Assembly (NCBI RefSeq): GCF_024158025.1
Contig: NZ_JAMZEL010000001.1
Location: 434,001-498,000, forward strand
Length of the DNA stretch: 64,000 nucleotides
Reading direction: 5' to 3'
Source of the DNA: Runella salmonicolor
GTDB taxonomy: Bacteria > Bacteroidota > Bacteroidia > Cytophagales > Spirosomataceae
In this document: positions 18,060-26,916 of the stretch, one piece after another
Position numbering within the stretch: position 1 is the first letter of the stretch
How the letters are laid out: every line of letters begins with the position of its first letter
Notes under the pieces: generated by a model
Seen by the model: the letters and a program-made list of their open reading frames with translations, nothing else
Database searches by the model: none
What the model was told of the DNA's origin: nothing
Made by a program: the position numbers and the translations under genes

Positions 18060-18608
18060 ATGAAAATCTACACGTTAATTCTTGCGGCCGTTGGGCTGTG
18101 CTCATTTCATGTCGTTGACGACTCTCCAACAATCTCTTTTCCAGAGCCGCCAGCTTCGGCCAATCATCTATTTTACATTCAGCGTAGCAACGACGCAAAC
18201 ACGGTGATATACGACGCTAATTTACTACCTAACAAGCGATTAAACCCAAAATACCCCATTGACGTATATTGGATACGTTATGCAGAAAGAGGGCAACGTG
18301 AAAAACTTTCTGCCATACAGTGGCAATTGGCGTACGGCTACAAACAGCACATAAGTCGGCAGGAAAACGAGTCGGTTGAGATTCGTCTTAATGCCTTCCA
18401 AAACCGCCCATTACAGGTTTTATCGCACGAAGGAAAGCCCGCTGCCATTACCCAAATTGATGGTCATGCTTCATTATTAAAGAAAATATTCGTTCAGTTA
18501 GAGCCTTCCAGCGGGTTTCTCCCTAAAGTCCGTTACATAGAGCTATTTGGCATAACAATACACCCCCACAAACACACTGTTTCTGAACGTATCTACGTAC
18601 GTCGATAA
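18060..18608 (+). CDS. DUF4833 domain-containing secreted protein
   Basis: 182 aa from the ATG at 18060. This start gives a signal-like N-terminus (MKIYTLILAAVGLCSFHVV); the longer in-frame form begins in non-coding-like sequence. The rest matches DUF4833: HLFYIQRSNDANTVIYDANL, then YPIDVYWIRYAERGQ and KLSAIQWQLAYGYK. The domain is found in Bacteroidota and has no known function. The sterol desaturase gene follows 45 bases downstream on the same strand and may share its transcript. Confidence 0.8.
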   Translation: MKIYTLILAAVGLCSFHVVDDSPTISFPEPPASANHLFYIQRSNDANTVIYDANLLPNKRLNPKYPIDVYWIRYAERGQREKLSAIQWQLAYGYKQHISRQENESVEIRLNAFQNRPLQVLSHEGKPAAITQIDGHASLLKKIFVQLEPSSGFLPKVRYIELFGITIHPHKHTVSERIYVRR

Positions 18609-18653
18609 GCTTCAGCCCCGATTCCCACTATTAAACCATAACATTTTTCTGGA

Positions 18654-19478
18654 ATGACTCCTCAGCAGTTTGAACAAGACTTGCAGCCGCTGTTGCTGTA
18701 TGCTACCCCTTTGATTTTTATTTGTATTGCCGTTGAATATTGGCTGGTCAGACACGACCCGCACCACCGATACGACCACGAGGATTTAAAAGCATCAGTG
18801 GGCATTGGCCTTGGAAGCCTTGTCATCAACGGTCTTTTTAAGGCCGCGATTGTGGGCATAAGTTTATTTTGTTACGAAATGGTTCCGTGGCGTTTGCCCA
18901 ATACATGGTGGTCGTGGGTGGTGGCTTATTTGGGCATTGACCTTTGCAATTATTTTGCGCATTTCATTGCGCATAAACAGCGCATTTGGTGGGCAACCCA
19001 CGTCACGCATCATTCATCAGAACATTTTAATTTGGCCACCTCATTTAGAAATTCATGGACCCAGCACATCAAAATCATTTTCTTTTTGCCCGTGTGGCTT
19101 TCGGGAATTCACCCCGTGATTACCTTTACCTGCTACCAGATTGATTTACTGTATCAATTCTGGATTCATACCGAAGTGATTCATAAACTACCTCGCTGGT
19201 TTGAATATATTTTTGTAACTCCCTCCCACCACCGCGTACATCACGGGAAGAACACGCTCTATCTGGATAAAAATTTTGGGACAACGTTCATTCTTTGGGA
19301 CCGCCTGTTTGGTACATTTCAGGAAGAGACCGAAACGCCCGTGTACGGAATCACGAAACCTGTTGAATCCCAAAACGTCATTTACCTGAATTTTCACGAG
19401 TGGAGGGATATTATCCGCGAAGTACGGCAGGCCAAGTCGCTGCGTGAAGCCGCCGCCATTCTTTTTGGCCCACCTTGA
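18654..19478 (+). CDS. Sterol desaturase / fatty acid hydroxylase family protein
   Basis: 274 aa integral membrane di-iron enzyme. The eight-histidine signature is visible: HFIAHKQRIWW, then HVTHHSSEHFN, and near the C-terminus PSHHRVHHG. Three to four hydrophobic segments surround these motifs. Bacterial members hydroxylate or desaturate lipids, carotenoids or alkyl-glycerol chains; the substrate is not evident. GGA lies just before the ATG at 18654. A hairpin follows, mainly serving the convergent metK gene. Confidence 0.92.
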   Translation: MTPQQFEQDLQPLLLYATPLIFICIAVEYWLVRHDPHHRYDHEDLKASVGIGLGSLVINGLFKAAIVGISLFCYEMVPWRLPNTWWSWVVAYLGIDLCNYFAHFIAHKQRIWWATHVTHHSSEHFNLATSFRNSWTQHIKIIFFLPVWLSGIHPVITFTCYQIDLLYQFWIHTEVIHKLPRWFEYIFVTPSHHRVHHGKNTLYLDKNFGTTFILWDRLFGTFQEETETPVYGITKPVESQNVIYLNFHEWRDIIREVRQAKSLREAAAILFGPP

Positions 19479-19486
19479 TATAAAAA

Positions 19487-19515
19487 AACGTCGGCGAAGT
19501 AAATTCGCCGACGTT
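19487..19515 (-). terminator. Intrinsic terminator of metK
   Basis: A perfect 12-bp stem (AACGTCGGCGAA / TTCGCCGACGTT) with a 5-base loop, followed on the minus strand by a run of T. It lies 22 bases after the metK stop and also separates it from the convergent desaturase gene. Confidence 0.88.
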
Positions 19516-19536
19516 CGAATCATAAAAATATATTGT

Positions 19537-20826
19537 CTACAAACCAAACGCTGCTTTCACCGCGTCTACGTAGTCAAGTTTTTCCCAAGTAAACAACTCT
19601 ACCTCTACTTCGGCACGTTGACCAGCGTTTTCAAACACCTTCGTCACGGTTTTAGGCTCGCGCCCCATGTGACCATACGCTGCCGTTTCAGAATAGATAG
19701 GATTACGCAATTTGAGGCGCTGCTCAATGGCATAAGGGCGCAAATCAAATACACTTTCTACCAATTTCGCAATCTCACCATCGCTCAATTTCTTGCCATT
19801 TTCGCCTTTTACCTTGGCCGTTCCGTACGTATTTACGTACAAACCGCAAGGTTTAGCTACGCCGATGGCGTAAGAAACCTGCACCAGCACTTCGTCGCAA
19901 ACACCCGCCGCTACCAAATTCTTGGCAATGTGGCGTGTGGCGTAGGCGGCTGAACGGTCTACTTTTGAGGGGTCTTTGCCCGAAAACGCTCCCCCACCGT
20001 GGGCACCTTTGCCACCGTAGGTATCGACGATGATTTTACGTCCTGTCAAACCAGTATCTCCGTGTGGCCCGCCAATCACGAACTTACCCGTAGGGTTGAT
20101 GTGGTACGTGATTTGGTCGTTGAATAATTTACGCAACGAGGGCTTCAACTTCGCTTTCACACGAGGAATCACGTACGTAATGATGTCTTTGCGAATCGTA
20201 GCCAACATCGCTTCGTCGGCCCCAAAATCATCGTGCTGCGTAGAAACCACGATGGTATCAATACGAATGGGCTTATTGGTATCTGAATACTCAATCGTCA
20301 CCTGCGACTTGGCATCGGGACGGAGGTACTTGATGCGTTTGTTTTCACGGCGTACGGCTGCCAGTTCTTCCAAAATCTTGTGTGACAAATCAAGCGCCAA
20401 TGGCATATAGTTGTCGGTTTCGCGGGTGGCGTAGCCAAACATCATTCCTTGGTCACCAGCTCCCTGCGCGTTGGCTTTGCTTTCAAAATCGTCGGCCGTT
20501 TGACGGTCAACGCCCTGATTAATATCTGCTGATTGCTCGTGAATGGCCGAAAGTACCCCGCACGAGTGCGCTTCAAACATGTACTCCGCTTTGGTATATC
20601 CAATTTTCGCAATCACATCACGGGCAATCTGCTGCACGTCAAGGTACGTTTTGGTATTTACCTCTCCTGCCAATACTACCTGTCCTGTGGTCACGAGGGT
20701 CTCACAGGCTACTTTTGATTTTGGATCAAACGCCATGAAATGGTCGATGAGCGCATCTGAAATTTGGTCAGCTACTTTATCGGGGTGACCTTCCGACACA
20801 GATTCTGAAGTGAATAGATAAGACAT
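19537..20826 (-). CDS. metK: S-adenosylmethionine synthetase
   Basis: 429 aa. It makes S-adenosylmethionine from methionine and ATP in the cytoplasm. Diagnostic segments: SESVSEGHPDKVADQISDA at the N-terminus, the ATP-binding GAGDQGMMFGYA, the P-loop-like GGPHGDTGLTGRKIIVDTYG and the GGGAFSGKDPSKVDRSAAY signature. It is somewhat longer than E. coli MetK (384 aa), as usual in Bacteroidota. The 210-base leader upstream contains the palindrome GCCTCGAGGC, but I recognise no known SAM riboswitch. Confidence 0.98.
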   Translation of the reverse strand: MSYLFTSESVSEGHPDKVADQISDALIDHFMAFDPKSKVACETLVTTGQVVLAGEVNTKTYLDVQQIARDVIAKIGYTKAEYMFEAHSCGVLSAIHEQSADINQGVDRQTADDFESKANAQGAGDQGMMFGYATRETDNYMPLALDLSHKILEELAAVRRENKRIKYLRPDAKSQVTIEYSDTNKPIRIDTIVVSTQHDDFGADEAMLATIRKDIITYVIPRVKAKLKPSLRKLFNDQITYHINPTGKFVIGGPHGDTGLTGRKIIVDTYGGKGAHGGGAFSGKDPSKVDRSAAYATRHIAKNLVAAGVCDEVLVQVSYAIGVAKPCGLYVNTYGTAKVKGENGKKLSDGEIAKLVESVFDLRPYAIEQRLKLRNPIYSETAAYGHMGREPKTVTKVFENAGQRAEVEVELFTWEKLDYVDAVKAAFGL

Positions 20827-21036
20827 TGATTGGTTACGATTTACAAAGTATGAGTTTACAAACTGAATTTATGTCTAGCGATGACGGCCTCGAGGCTTTA
20901 TTTGTCGTTTTTAACGAGTAAGCTCAGGTGGATAGACTGCGCATCGTTTTGAATTATAAGGCGCAAAAATAGGTTATTTTCAGAGATAAAGAAAAAAACG
21001 CGAAATTTGCATTTTAAAGATGCCAAAATTGAGACG

Positions 21037-22026
21037 ATGGTAAAGATAGGAAACATAGAATTAGGCGAGTTCCCGCTGTTATTGGCTCCGATGGAAGATG
21101 TCTCTGACCCTCCCTTTCGGGCAGTATGCAAAGAAGGCGGAGCAGATTTGATGTACACAGAATTTGTGTCGTCGGAAGGATTGATTCGGGATGCGGCCAA
21201 AAGTGTACAAAAATTGGATATTTTTGAGTACGAACGCCCCATCGGCATACAGTTGTTCGGTAGCGACATCGAAACCATGGGCGAGTGCGCCCGCATTGCC
21301 ACCAAAGTAAACCCCGATTTGATTGACATCAACTACGGTTGTCCGGTCAAACAAGTGGCTTGCCGGGGGGCTGGCGCGGCCTTATTACAGGATATTCCAA
21401 AAATGGTCAAAATGACCGAAGCCGTAGTCAAAGCCACGCACCTGCCCGTTACGGTTAAAACGCGCCTGGGTTGGGATGAATCTACCAAAAATATACAAGA
21501 AGTAGCCGAACGCCTGCAAGACATTGGTATCAAAGCACTTACGGTTCACGGACGGACACGCGTACAGATGTACAAAGGCGACGCCGACTGGACGCTGATT
21601 GGTCGAATCAAAGAAAATTCACGCATTAATATTCCGATTTTCGGAAACGGTGACATCGACAGCCCCGAAAAAGCCCTTGACTACCGCAATCGTTTTGGCG
21701 TAGACGGCATTATGATTGGCCGGGCGAGCATTGGGTATCCGTGGATTTTCAACGAAATCAAACATTTCATGCGTACGAGCGAGCACCTTGCGCCACCAAC
21801 TACTGCCGAGCGCGTTCGGGCCTGTCGCAAACACCTAGATTTTTCTATCCGTTGGAAAGGCGACCGCACGGGAGTCGTAGAAATGCGCCGGCACTACGCT
21901 TCTTATTTCAAAGGCTTAGACAACTTCAAACCTTTCCGGATGAGATTGGTTGAAACCATGTCTTATCAGGAAATCAACGACATTTTGGAAGAAGTCACAG
22001 AGACCTATGTAGCAGAATTGGCCTAA
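21037..22026 (+). CDS. dusB: tRNA-dihydrouridine synthase, DusB-like
   Basis: 329 aa from the ATG at 21037; a TTG ten codons upstream is in frame but less likely. FMN-dependent TIM barrel that reduces uridines in tRNA. Motifs: LLLAPMEDVSDPPFRAVCKE, IDINYGCPVKQVACRGAGAA with the active-site Cys, VTVKTRLGWD, ALTVHGRTRVQMY, PIFGNGDI and GIMIGRASIGYPWIF. The C-terminal helical tRNA-binding domain is intact. Divergent from metK and single. Confidence 0.95.
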   Translation: MVKIGNIELGEFPLLLAPMEDVSDPPFRAVCKEGGADLMYTEFVSSEGLIRDAAKSVQKLDIFEYERPIGIQLFGSDIETMGECARIATKVNPDLIDINYGCPVKQVACRGAGAALLQDIPKMVKMTEAVVKATHLPVTVKTRLGWDESTKNIQEVAERLQDIGIKALTVHGRTRVQMYKGDADWTLIGRIKENSRINIPIFGNGDIDSPEKALDYRNRFGVDGIMIGRASIGYPWIFNEIKHFMRTSEHLAPPTTAERVRACRKHLDFSIRWKGDRTGVVEMRRHYASYFKGLDNFKPFRMRLVETMSYQEINDILEEVTETYVAELA

Positions 22027-22113
22027 ATTTTTTGCAAAAACAAAAGATACATAGAATGGTCGTTTAGGAAGTCATTGCTTGGTAAGCACTTCCAATATTA
22101 AACCCTAAATTGT

Positions 22114-22599
22114 ATGCCAAAATCAACGATTTTTCATGTGTTGCAACTGTTCAGCGTCGCTTTTATTGGCTTACTTTTCACTTCTTCGGGTTGTACGGCC
22201 CAAAAGAAAAAAATAACTCAGGGAATTTCAGGAACGGTGCTTTGGCGTTCGGGAAATCTGATGCCTTCGCCCGATGTTAAGGTAACTAATCCAAAAGGCT
22301 CGCCTATTGCGCGTGAAATCCTGATTTACGAACTCACCCCCTCCAATCAAACCGAACCAGCGGACGACGCGGGTTTTTACCGAAAAATCAATTCCAAATT
22401 CATCCAAAAGGTAACTACCAACAAGATCGGTCGGTTTAAAGTGACCTTGCCCGCCGGCTACTACTCACTTTTTACCAAAGAAGACAAAGGCCTCTATGCC
22501 AACCTATTCGACGACGCGATGAACATCAATCCCGTGCAAGTACGAAAAGGGAAATGGGAGAAAATAGAAATCATCATCGACTACGATGCGGTGTATTGA
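22114..22599 (+). CDS. Lipoprotein with transthyretin-like beta-sandwich
   Basis: 161 aa. The signal peptide ends in a lipobox-like TSSGC, so it is a likely lipoprotein. The mature part has one beta-sandwich of carboxypeptidase-regulatory type (GISGTVLWRSGNLMPSPDVK, then GRFKVTLPAGYYSLFTKED) and an acidic end. Similar small secreted proteins are common in Cytophagales and are of unknown role. The stop codon at 22599 is one base from the end of the convergent DUF2891 gene. Confidence 0.72.
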   Translation: MPKSTIFHVLQLFSVAFIGLLFTSSGCTAQKKKITQGISGTVLWRSGNLMPSPDVKVTNPKGSPIAREILIYELTPSNQTEPADDAGFYRKINSKFIQKVTTNKIGRFKVTLPAGYYSLFTKEDKGLYANLFDDAMNINPVQVRKGKWEKIEIIIDYDAVY

Positions 22600-22600
22600 G

Positions 22601-23704
22601 TCATTCTTGCCCCAAAGCATACACGGCAAAAGACGCCAGCCAATGCTCGCCACCATAGCCGCCATTCGTTATCTGCGGCAACGTAGTATTAATAAAAGTA
22701 TGGGCACTTTTGAGCAACGACGCGCGACGTGGATCAGTTTTGGGCAACGCCCGCGCAATACCCAACATACACCACGCCCGGCTCAAAGAAAGACCATCTA
22801 AATGCACAATCTGCATGTCATTTCGGTCGCTCACGATGGGCATTTTCATGACATTTTGAAGCCCTGCGGCAGGCAAAAAGGCGTTAAACCACTTCAAAAA
22901 TGCCGCTTGGGGCAAAATACGCCGCATCAAATCAGCCACCTCTAAACTCGGCGACAGGAAGTCAGAACCATCGGGTTCTTGAAAGGCGGGAGAATTGGTA
23001 TTTTTCAAGTAAAAATCCTTGGCTTTTTGAATGATTTGCGCTTCAAAAACGGTGTTTTTTACCGTTCGGGCATAATCAAGCGCAAACACCAACCCAAAGG
23101 CTGTGTTGGGATGCACGCCCGTTCGGTTTGGGTAGGTTTGTTTGGGCAAAAAAGCGGTCCAAAGCCCCACCACTTGTTGCGTCAAAGGACGCAGGTGTTG
23201 GTGCCATTGCCGCGCCTGCGGGTCATCCCAAGTAGAAAGTTCTTCGTCCAACTTCAACAGCCAAGCCCAGCCGTAGGTGCGCTCAAAGGTTTTGGCTAAG
23301 GGGTACTTTGTAAAATAATCCGCTTCGGTTTTCAGCTTATCGGGAGCAAAGCTGTCGTTCAAAATATGACGAATTTGCGCTTCTTCGGGCAGATTTTTAA
23401 ACGTTTTCAGCAATCGCACCAGCATCCAATGCCCATGCACCGAAGAGTGCCAATCCAGACACCCATAAAATGACGGATGCAATTCTTTGGGACTCAGTCG
23501 AGCATCTTTTTCGGCTTCCAGTGTGTGTCCCGTTTTGTTGGGATATTCAGTGTTGATGCAGTGAAGCGGCAATTTTGCCAAAAAGGACGCACCTGCTGGC
23601 GTAAGCTCCAACTGCCCGTTTTTGGTTGCTAAGTAAGGGTTTTGCGCTCGGGATTCTGCCATTGTTAATAAAAAGCCAAAAAATAGAAATGTAGAAAATT
23701 TCAT
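22601..23704 (-). CDS. DUF2891 family secreted protein
   Basis: 367 aa with a signal peptide (MKFSTFLFFGFLLTMAESRA). The family is recognised from HCINTEYPNKTGHTL, the motif HPSFYGCLDWHSSVHGHWML and the C-terminal segment LSRAWCMLGIARALP. It is all-helical, resembling alpha/alpha-barrel glycoside-processing enzymes, but no activity is known for DUF2891. Single gene in a convergent arrangement with the lipoprotein gene. Confidence 0.88.
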   Translation of the reverse strand: MKFSTFLFFGFLLTMAESRAQNPYLATKNGQLELTPAGASFLAKLPLHCINTEYPNKTGHTLEAEKDARLSPKELHPSFYGCLDWHSSVHGHWMLVRLLKTFKNLPEEAQIRHILNDSFAPDKLKTEADYFTKYPLAKTFERTYGWAWLLKLDEELSTWDDPQARQWHQHLRPLTQQVVGLWTAFLPKQTYPNRTGVHPNTAFGLVFALDYARTVKNTVFEAQIIQKAKDFYLKNTNSPAFQEPDGSDFLSPSLEVADLMRRILPQAAFLKWFNAFLPAAGLQNVMKMPIVSDRNDMQIVHLDGLSLSRAWCMLGIARALPKTDPRRASLLKSAHTFINTTLPQITNGGYGGEHWLASFAVYALGQE

Positions 23705-23881
23705 TTGAAAAAAGGTTTTAGGGTAGAGTTGGAACCAGAATTATTTAAAAAAAATAGAGTCACCAGTCAAACATAAGTTCCTAACAAACAATACTTTACC
23801 AATTTTTGATTTAGGGTTTATTATTTTTCTGTTCCTTCACGGCTACTAACTTACTAATTTTAGCCGTTTTAAACTTTCTGT

Positions 23882-25594
23882 ATGCAATTTTTCGACCGTC
23901 TTTTCCAGCATCGTTCCGTTGTCCGCACGCTGTGTTTATTGCCGCTCATTTTGTATTTATTGTTTTTTCAAGCCATCTCGCTCAATGTAAATTACGTGGC
24001 TTATGATGACACGCACGTTTTACAAATTATTGAGCAATGGCAAAAATCAGCCAACTGGCACGAAAAACTGGATTGGCTGACGGTCGGATTTCCTGAGCAT
24101 CGCATTGTATTTACGCGTTCAGTAGTACTCATTTCTTATGGGCTCACCGGACACGTCAACCTCAAATCGCTGATGATGATAAGCAACGGTTTATGGATTG
24201 GGCAGTTGGGAATTTTGTTCCTTATTTTTCAAAAAATACCTTCGTCGTCTCCTAGCCGTTCTCTTCCTTTTGCATATTTTATTCCAGTTTGCTGGATTCT
24301 CTTGTGCGTTCATTCTTTCGAAAATATCTTTTGGGGAACCAGTTCGCTGGGCAACTTTGGTCTACTGTTTTTTGTGATGATGGCGGGTTATTTTTACGCT
24401 ACGCCTTCCACACTTCCACGGCTATTTTTAGCCCTCCTTTTTTCTTTATTTGCCACTTTTACTTACGGCAACGGTCTTGTCACTTTTCTCATCGGCGGCT
24501 TTCTGCTCGTGCTGATGCAGCGCAAAAAAATGGCGGGTATCACGGCTGGAGCGTTTGCCGCCACTATGTTGCTTTATAGTCTTACCCGCGCCCACGCTTC
24601 CCCGAGTGGCCTCGACCTCACCAATCCAAGCAGTTATGGCCACGCGCTTACCTGCTTTTTGGCATTTATAGGTTCATCGGTCAATGTAGATGTGTACGCC
24701 CCTTCCAACCTTGCGGTATGGGGCTCGGTAGCCTGGGGTGCGGTGCTATTAGGCGGTGTTTTGTGGCTTTTGCTAAAAGCATTGGACCTAAAAAACTTCG
24801 GACTAAAAATTCGTCATTTTGAAGTTAAAGTAAAGATGAACGAAGTTCAGTTTTTTACCCTGTTTTTATTACTTTTCATTTGTCTGACGGCCCTTGGTGT
24901 GGTCTACAAACGCGCCGAAGGAGATGGCCTCATTGGGATGTTTAAAGGCCGCTACAGGATGTACCCAACGTGGTTGTTGGTGGTTGGATATTTGCTATTA
25001 ATTCATTGGCTTCGCGACTCAAAAAAATGGCTTTTGCCCTCAACAATCGGTCTGAGCGTTGTTTTCAACCTGTTAATTTTATACTACGCCGTGGCGCCAG
25101 CGGTCAATAATCGTCGGGCAGCGGTGGTTCAGGAATTCAATTCAATGTATAACGATGATTTGTTGGGATTAAAAATGTTTGATTTGACAGGCGAGGATTT
25201 TAGGCAAATCCAGCGGTTGTATCAACCCAATTTGTTTTTCGAAACCACCCCAGAAACGGCCATGCCCAAAGAGCCCTTTCTTCTTGATTCGGTATATTTT
25301 AAGGGGGATATCCTGACGATTGATTATCACAAAGATTTCATTCGGCCCACACGCGACTTCGACGACGGGGCGTACATCATGCTCCAATCGGCTAAGCATA
25401 CCTACATGGCCGCTGGCACCCAACGCCCATTGCCTCTGAAAACCTTCATTCGTCGTGGTTGGTATTGGGACAAAGGCTTTACGGCCTCTATGCACCGCGC
25501 ATCGGTGGCCCCAGGCACCTACGAAATCCTCGTTTTGATACGCAATAACGGCCAGAATAAATTATTCGATACAAGAAGGAAAATTACGTTTTGA
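23882..25594 (+). CDS. Polytopic membrane protein, possibly GT-C type
   Basis: 570 aa with about ten hydrophobic segments in the first 400 residues and a soluble C-terminal domain of about 150 residues. The first periplasmic loop after the N-terminal helix has NYVAYDDTHVL. Acidic residues in this loop are typical of GT-C glycosyltransferases, which suggests but does not prove that fold. I do not recognise a named family. The gene stands alone, followed by its own terminator. Confidence 0.7.
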   Translation: MQFFDRLFQHRSVVRTLCLLPLILYLLFFQAISLNVNYVAYDDTHVLQIIEQWQKSANWHEKLDWLTVGFPEHRIVFTRSVVLISYGLTGHVNLKSLMMISNGLWIGQLGILFLIFQKIPSSSPSRSLPFAYFIPVCWILLCVHSFENIFWGTSSLGNFGLLFFVMMAGYFYATPSTLPRLFLALLFSLFATFTYGNGLVTFLIGGFLLVLMQRKKMAGITAGAFAATMLLYSLTRAHASPSGLDLTNPSSYGHALTCFLAFIGSSVNVDVYAPSNLAVWGSVAWGAVLLGGVLWLLLKALDLKNFGLKIRHFEVKVKMNEVQFFTLFLLLFICLTALGVVYKRAEGDGLIGMFKGRYRMYPTWLLVVGYLLLIHWLRDSKKWLLPSTIGLSVVFNLLILYYAVAPAVNNRRAAVVQEFNSMYNDDLLGLKMFDLTGEDFRQIQRLYQPNLFFETTPETAMPKEPFLLDSVYFKGDILTIDYHKDFIRPTRDFDDGAYIMLQSAKHTYMAAGTQRPLPLKTFIRRGWYWDKGFTASMHRASVAPGTYEILVLIRNNGQNKLFDTRRKITF

Positions 25595-25612
25595 TGAAGC
25601 GAGATTTGTAAT

Positions 25613-25639
25613 AAACGTTGGGCCATTCCAACGTTTTTG
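25613..25639 (+). terminator. Intrinsic terminator after the 570-aa membrane protein gene
   Basis: The 9-bp stem AAACGTTGG / CCAACGTTT with a 6-base loop runs straight into TTTTGG on the plus strand, 18 bases after the stop codon. Confidence 0.75.
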
Positions 25640-25674
25640 GGCAGACACAAGGTGGGCAGAAGTAAAGCCCGCCC

Positions 25675-26844
25675 CTACTTATCTATCAAAACATCCAGTA
25701 AATCAGCACTTTCTAGCAGGTTTTTGACGGAATAATAAGCGTTTTTTTCGGGAGTAGCTTTAAGCGTAAAGAGGGGTTCTCCATGGCGGCTCAACACACC
25801 TACCCATTCCCCTTCTTTAGAATTATCGCGAAAATGTTGCCACAGATAATCATTCACCCGCTGCCAATGCTTGAGTAGGGTTCGGTCTTGCAACACCTGA
25901 TAGGCCCGCAATAGAGCCGTTGCGGCTTCGAGCTGCACCCATGCGTATTTATAGTAGGCCTCTGGCTCGGATGCCGGCAGACTTTTTACATCTAACCAAT
26001 GAAAATAGCCCCCGTAAGCATCGTCCCAAGTAGTATCAGCCAGGTGCAAAATGTGCTGCGCCAATTGCTGACGGATGCGGCGTTTGTTGAGCACTTTGGT
26101 TAATTCATAAAAAGCATTAAATGCCTCAAACACACGCCCAGGATGGATTCTTCGGCCCAATAAACAATCGGAATAGCCTCCTTCGGGAAACACATTTTCG
26201 AGCACAATGTTGGCACGAGGCTCCCAAAAATGCTTGGTCAATTCGTGTAGCAACGCTTCCCCTTTTTCACGAAATGTTTTTTCGCCCATGAGCTTTTGAG
26301 AGGCCGTCAGGGCCTTCGCCAAAGCGCTTAATTCTCCGATATTTTTTAACTGACGCCCTGCAAAAATAGCCTCAGTTCGTTTTTGCAGTCCTTTTTCACG
26401 GCGGCGAACGGCTTTTGTCAACGTCTTTTTAGCCGAATCGGCGTAGGCTTCTTCACCCGTCAGTTCATGCGCCAAGCTCCACGCCGCCACCGCAGCCGCC
26501 TCGGCCCCTGCATCCGATGCATCCAGCACTCCACGTCCTGTACAGTCCACAATTTCCCACCAATTATCTTTGGTATCGGCTCCGAAATGAAGTAAAAAAT
26601 CAGCCCCTTGAAGAGTGTATCGCAGAAAATCAGCCTGCTGGGTGAGTTGGTATAATTTCCCAAAAGCCCAGGCCTGTTGACCATGCCATTTAATCCACTT
26701 ATCAAACGTAATCGCCTCTCCTTTTCCCGAAATCACGCAGATATAGCCCCCATGAATCGTGTCCAAACTGAATTCCGTCCAAAACGGAACAAGTCGCTGA
26801 AGGAGGTCTTGGCGGTATTGCTGGGCGTAAACAGAAAGGTTCAT
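25675..26844 (-). CDS. AGE family epimerase/isomerase
   Basis: 389 aa, an alpha/alpha-6 barrel of the N-acylglucosamine 2-epimerase family. Motifs: DTIHGGYICVISGKGE, the WIKWHGQQAWAFGKLYQL helix, RRIHPGRVFEAF with the conserved catalytic-type His, and GGYFHWLD. The second catalytic His region is near VGVLSRHGEP. Members isomerise GlcNAc/ManNAc, cellobiose or mannose/fructose; the substrate is not clear here. Next to the PVC-type heme protein on the same strand but separated by a terminator. Confidence 0.88.
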   Translation of the reverse strand: MNLSVYAQQYRQDLLQRLVPFWTEFSLDTIHGGYICVISGKGEAITFDKWIKWHGQQAWAFGKLYQLTQQADFLRYTLQGADFLLHFGADTKDNWWEIVDCTGRGVLDASDAGAEAAAVAAWSLAHELTGEEAYADSAKKTLTKAVRRREKGLQKRTEAIFAGRQLKNIGELSALAKALTASQKLMGEKTFREKGEALLHELTKHFWEPRANIVLENVFPEGGYSDCLLGRRIHPGRVFEAFNAFYELTKVLNKRRIRQQLAQHILHLADTTWDDAYGGYFHWLDVKSLPASEPEAYYKYAWVQLEAATALLRAYQVLQDRTLLKHWQRVNDYLWQHFRDNSKEGEWVGVLSRHGEPLFTLKATPEKNAYYSVKNLLESADLLDVLIDK

Positions 26845-26857
26845 AGGCGCAAAAATA

Positions 26858-26890
26858 GAAAAAGCGCAGAAGAAATGTCTACGCTTTTTC
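26858..26890 (-). terminator. Intrinsic terminator of the PVC-type heme-binding protein gene
   Basis: The 9-bp stem GAAAAAGCG / CGCTTTTTC with a 15-base loop is followed on the minus strand by TATTTTT. It sits 27 bases after the stop at 26917. Confidence 0.75.
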
Positions 26891-26916
26891 GGGATGCCGT
26901 TTCGGTGTTAGGCTAA

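Noticed and set aside
20827..21036. Possible SAM riboswitch upstream of metK
   Set aside because: The leader holds one short palindrome (GCCTCGAGGC) but not the conserved core of any SAM class I can recall. A covariance-model search would decide.
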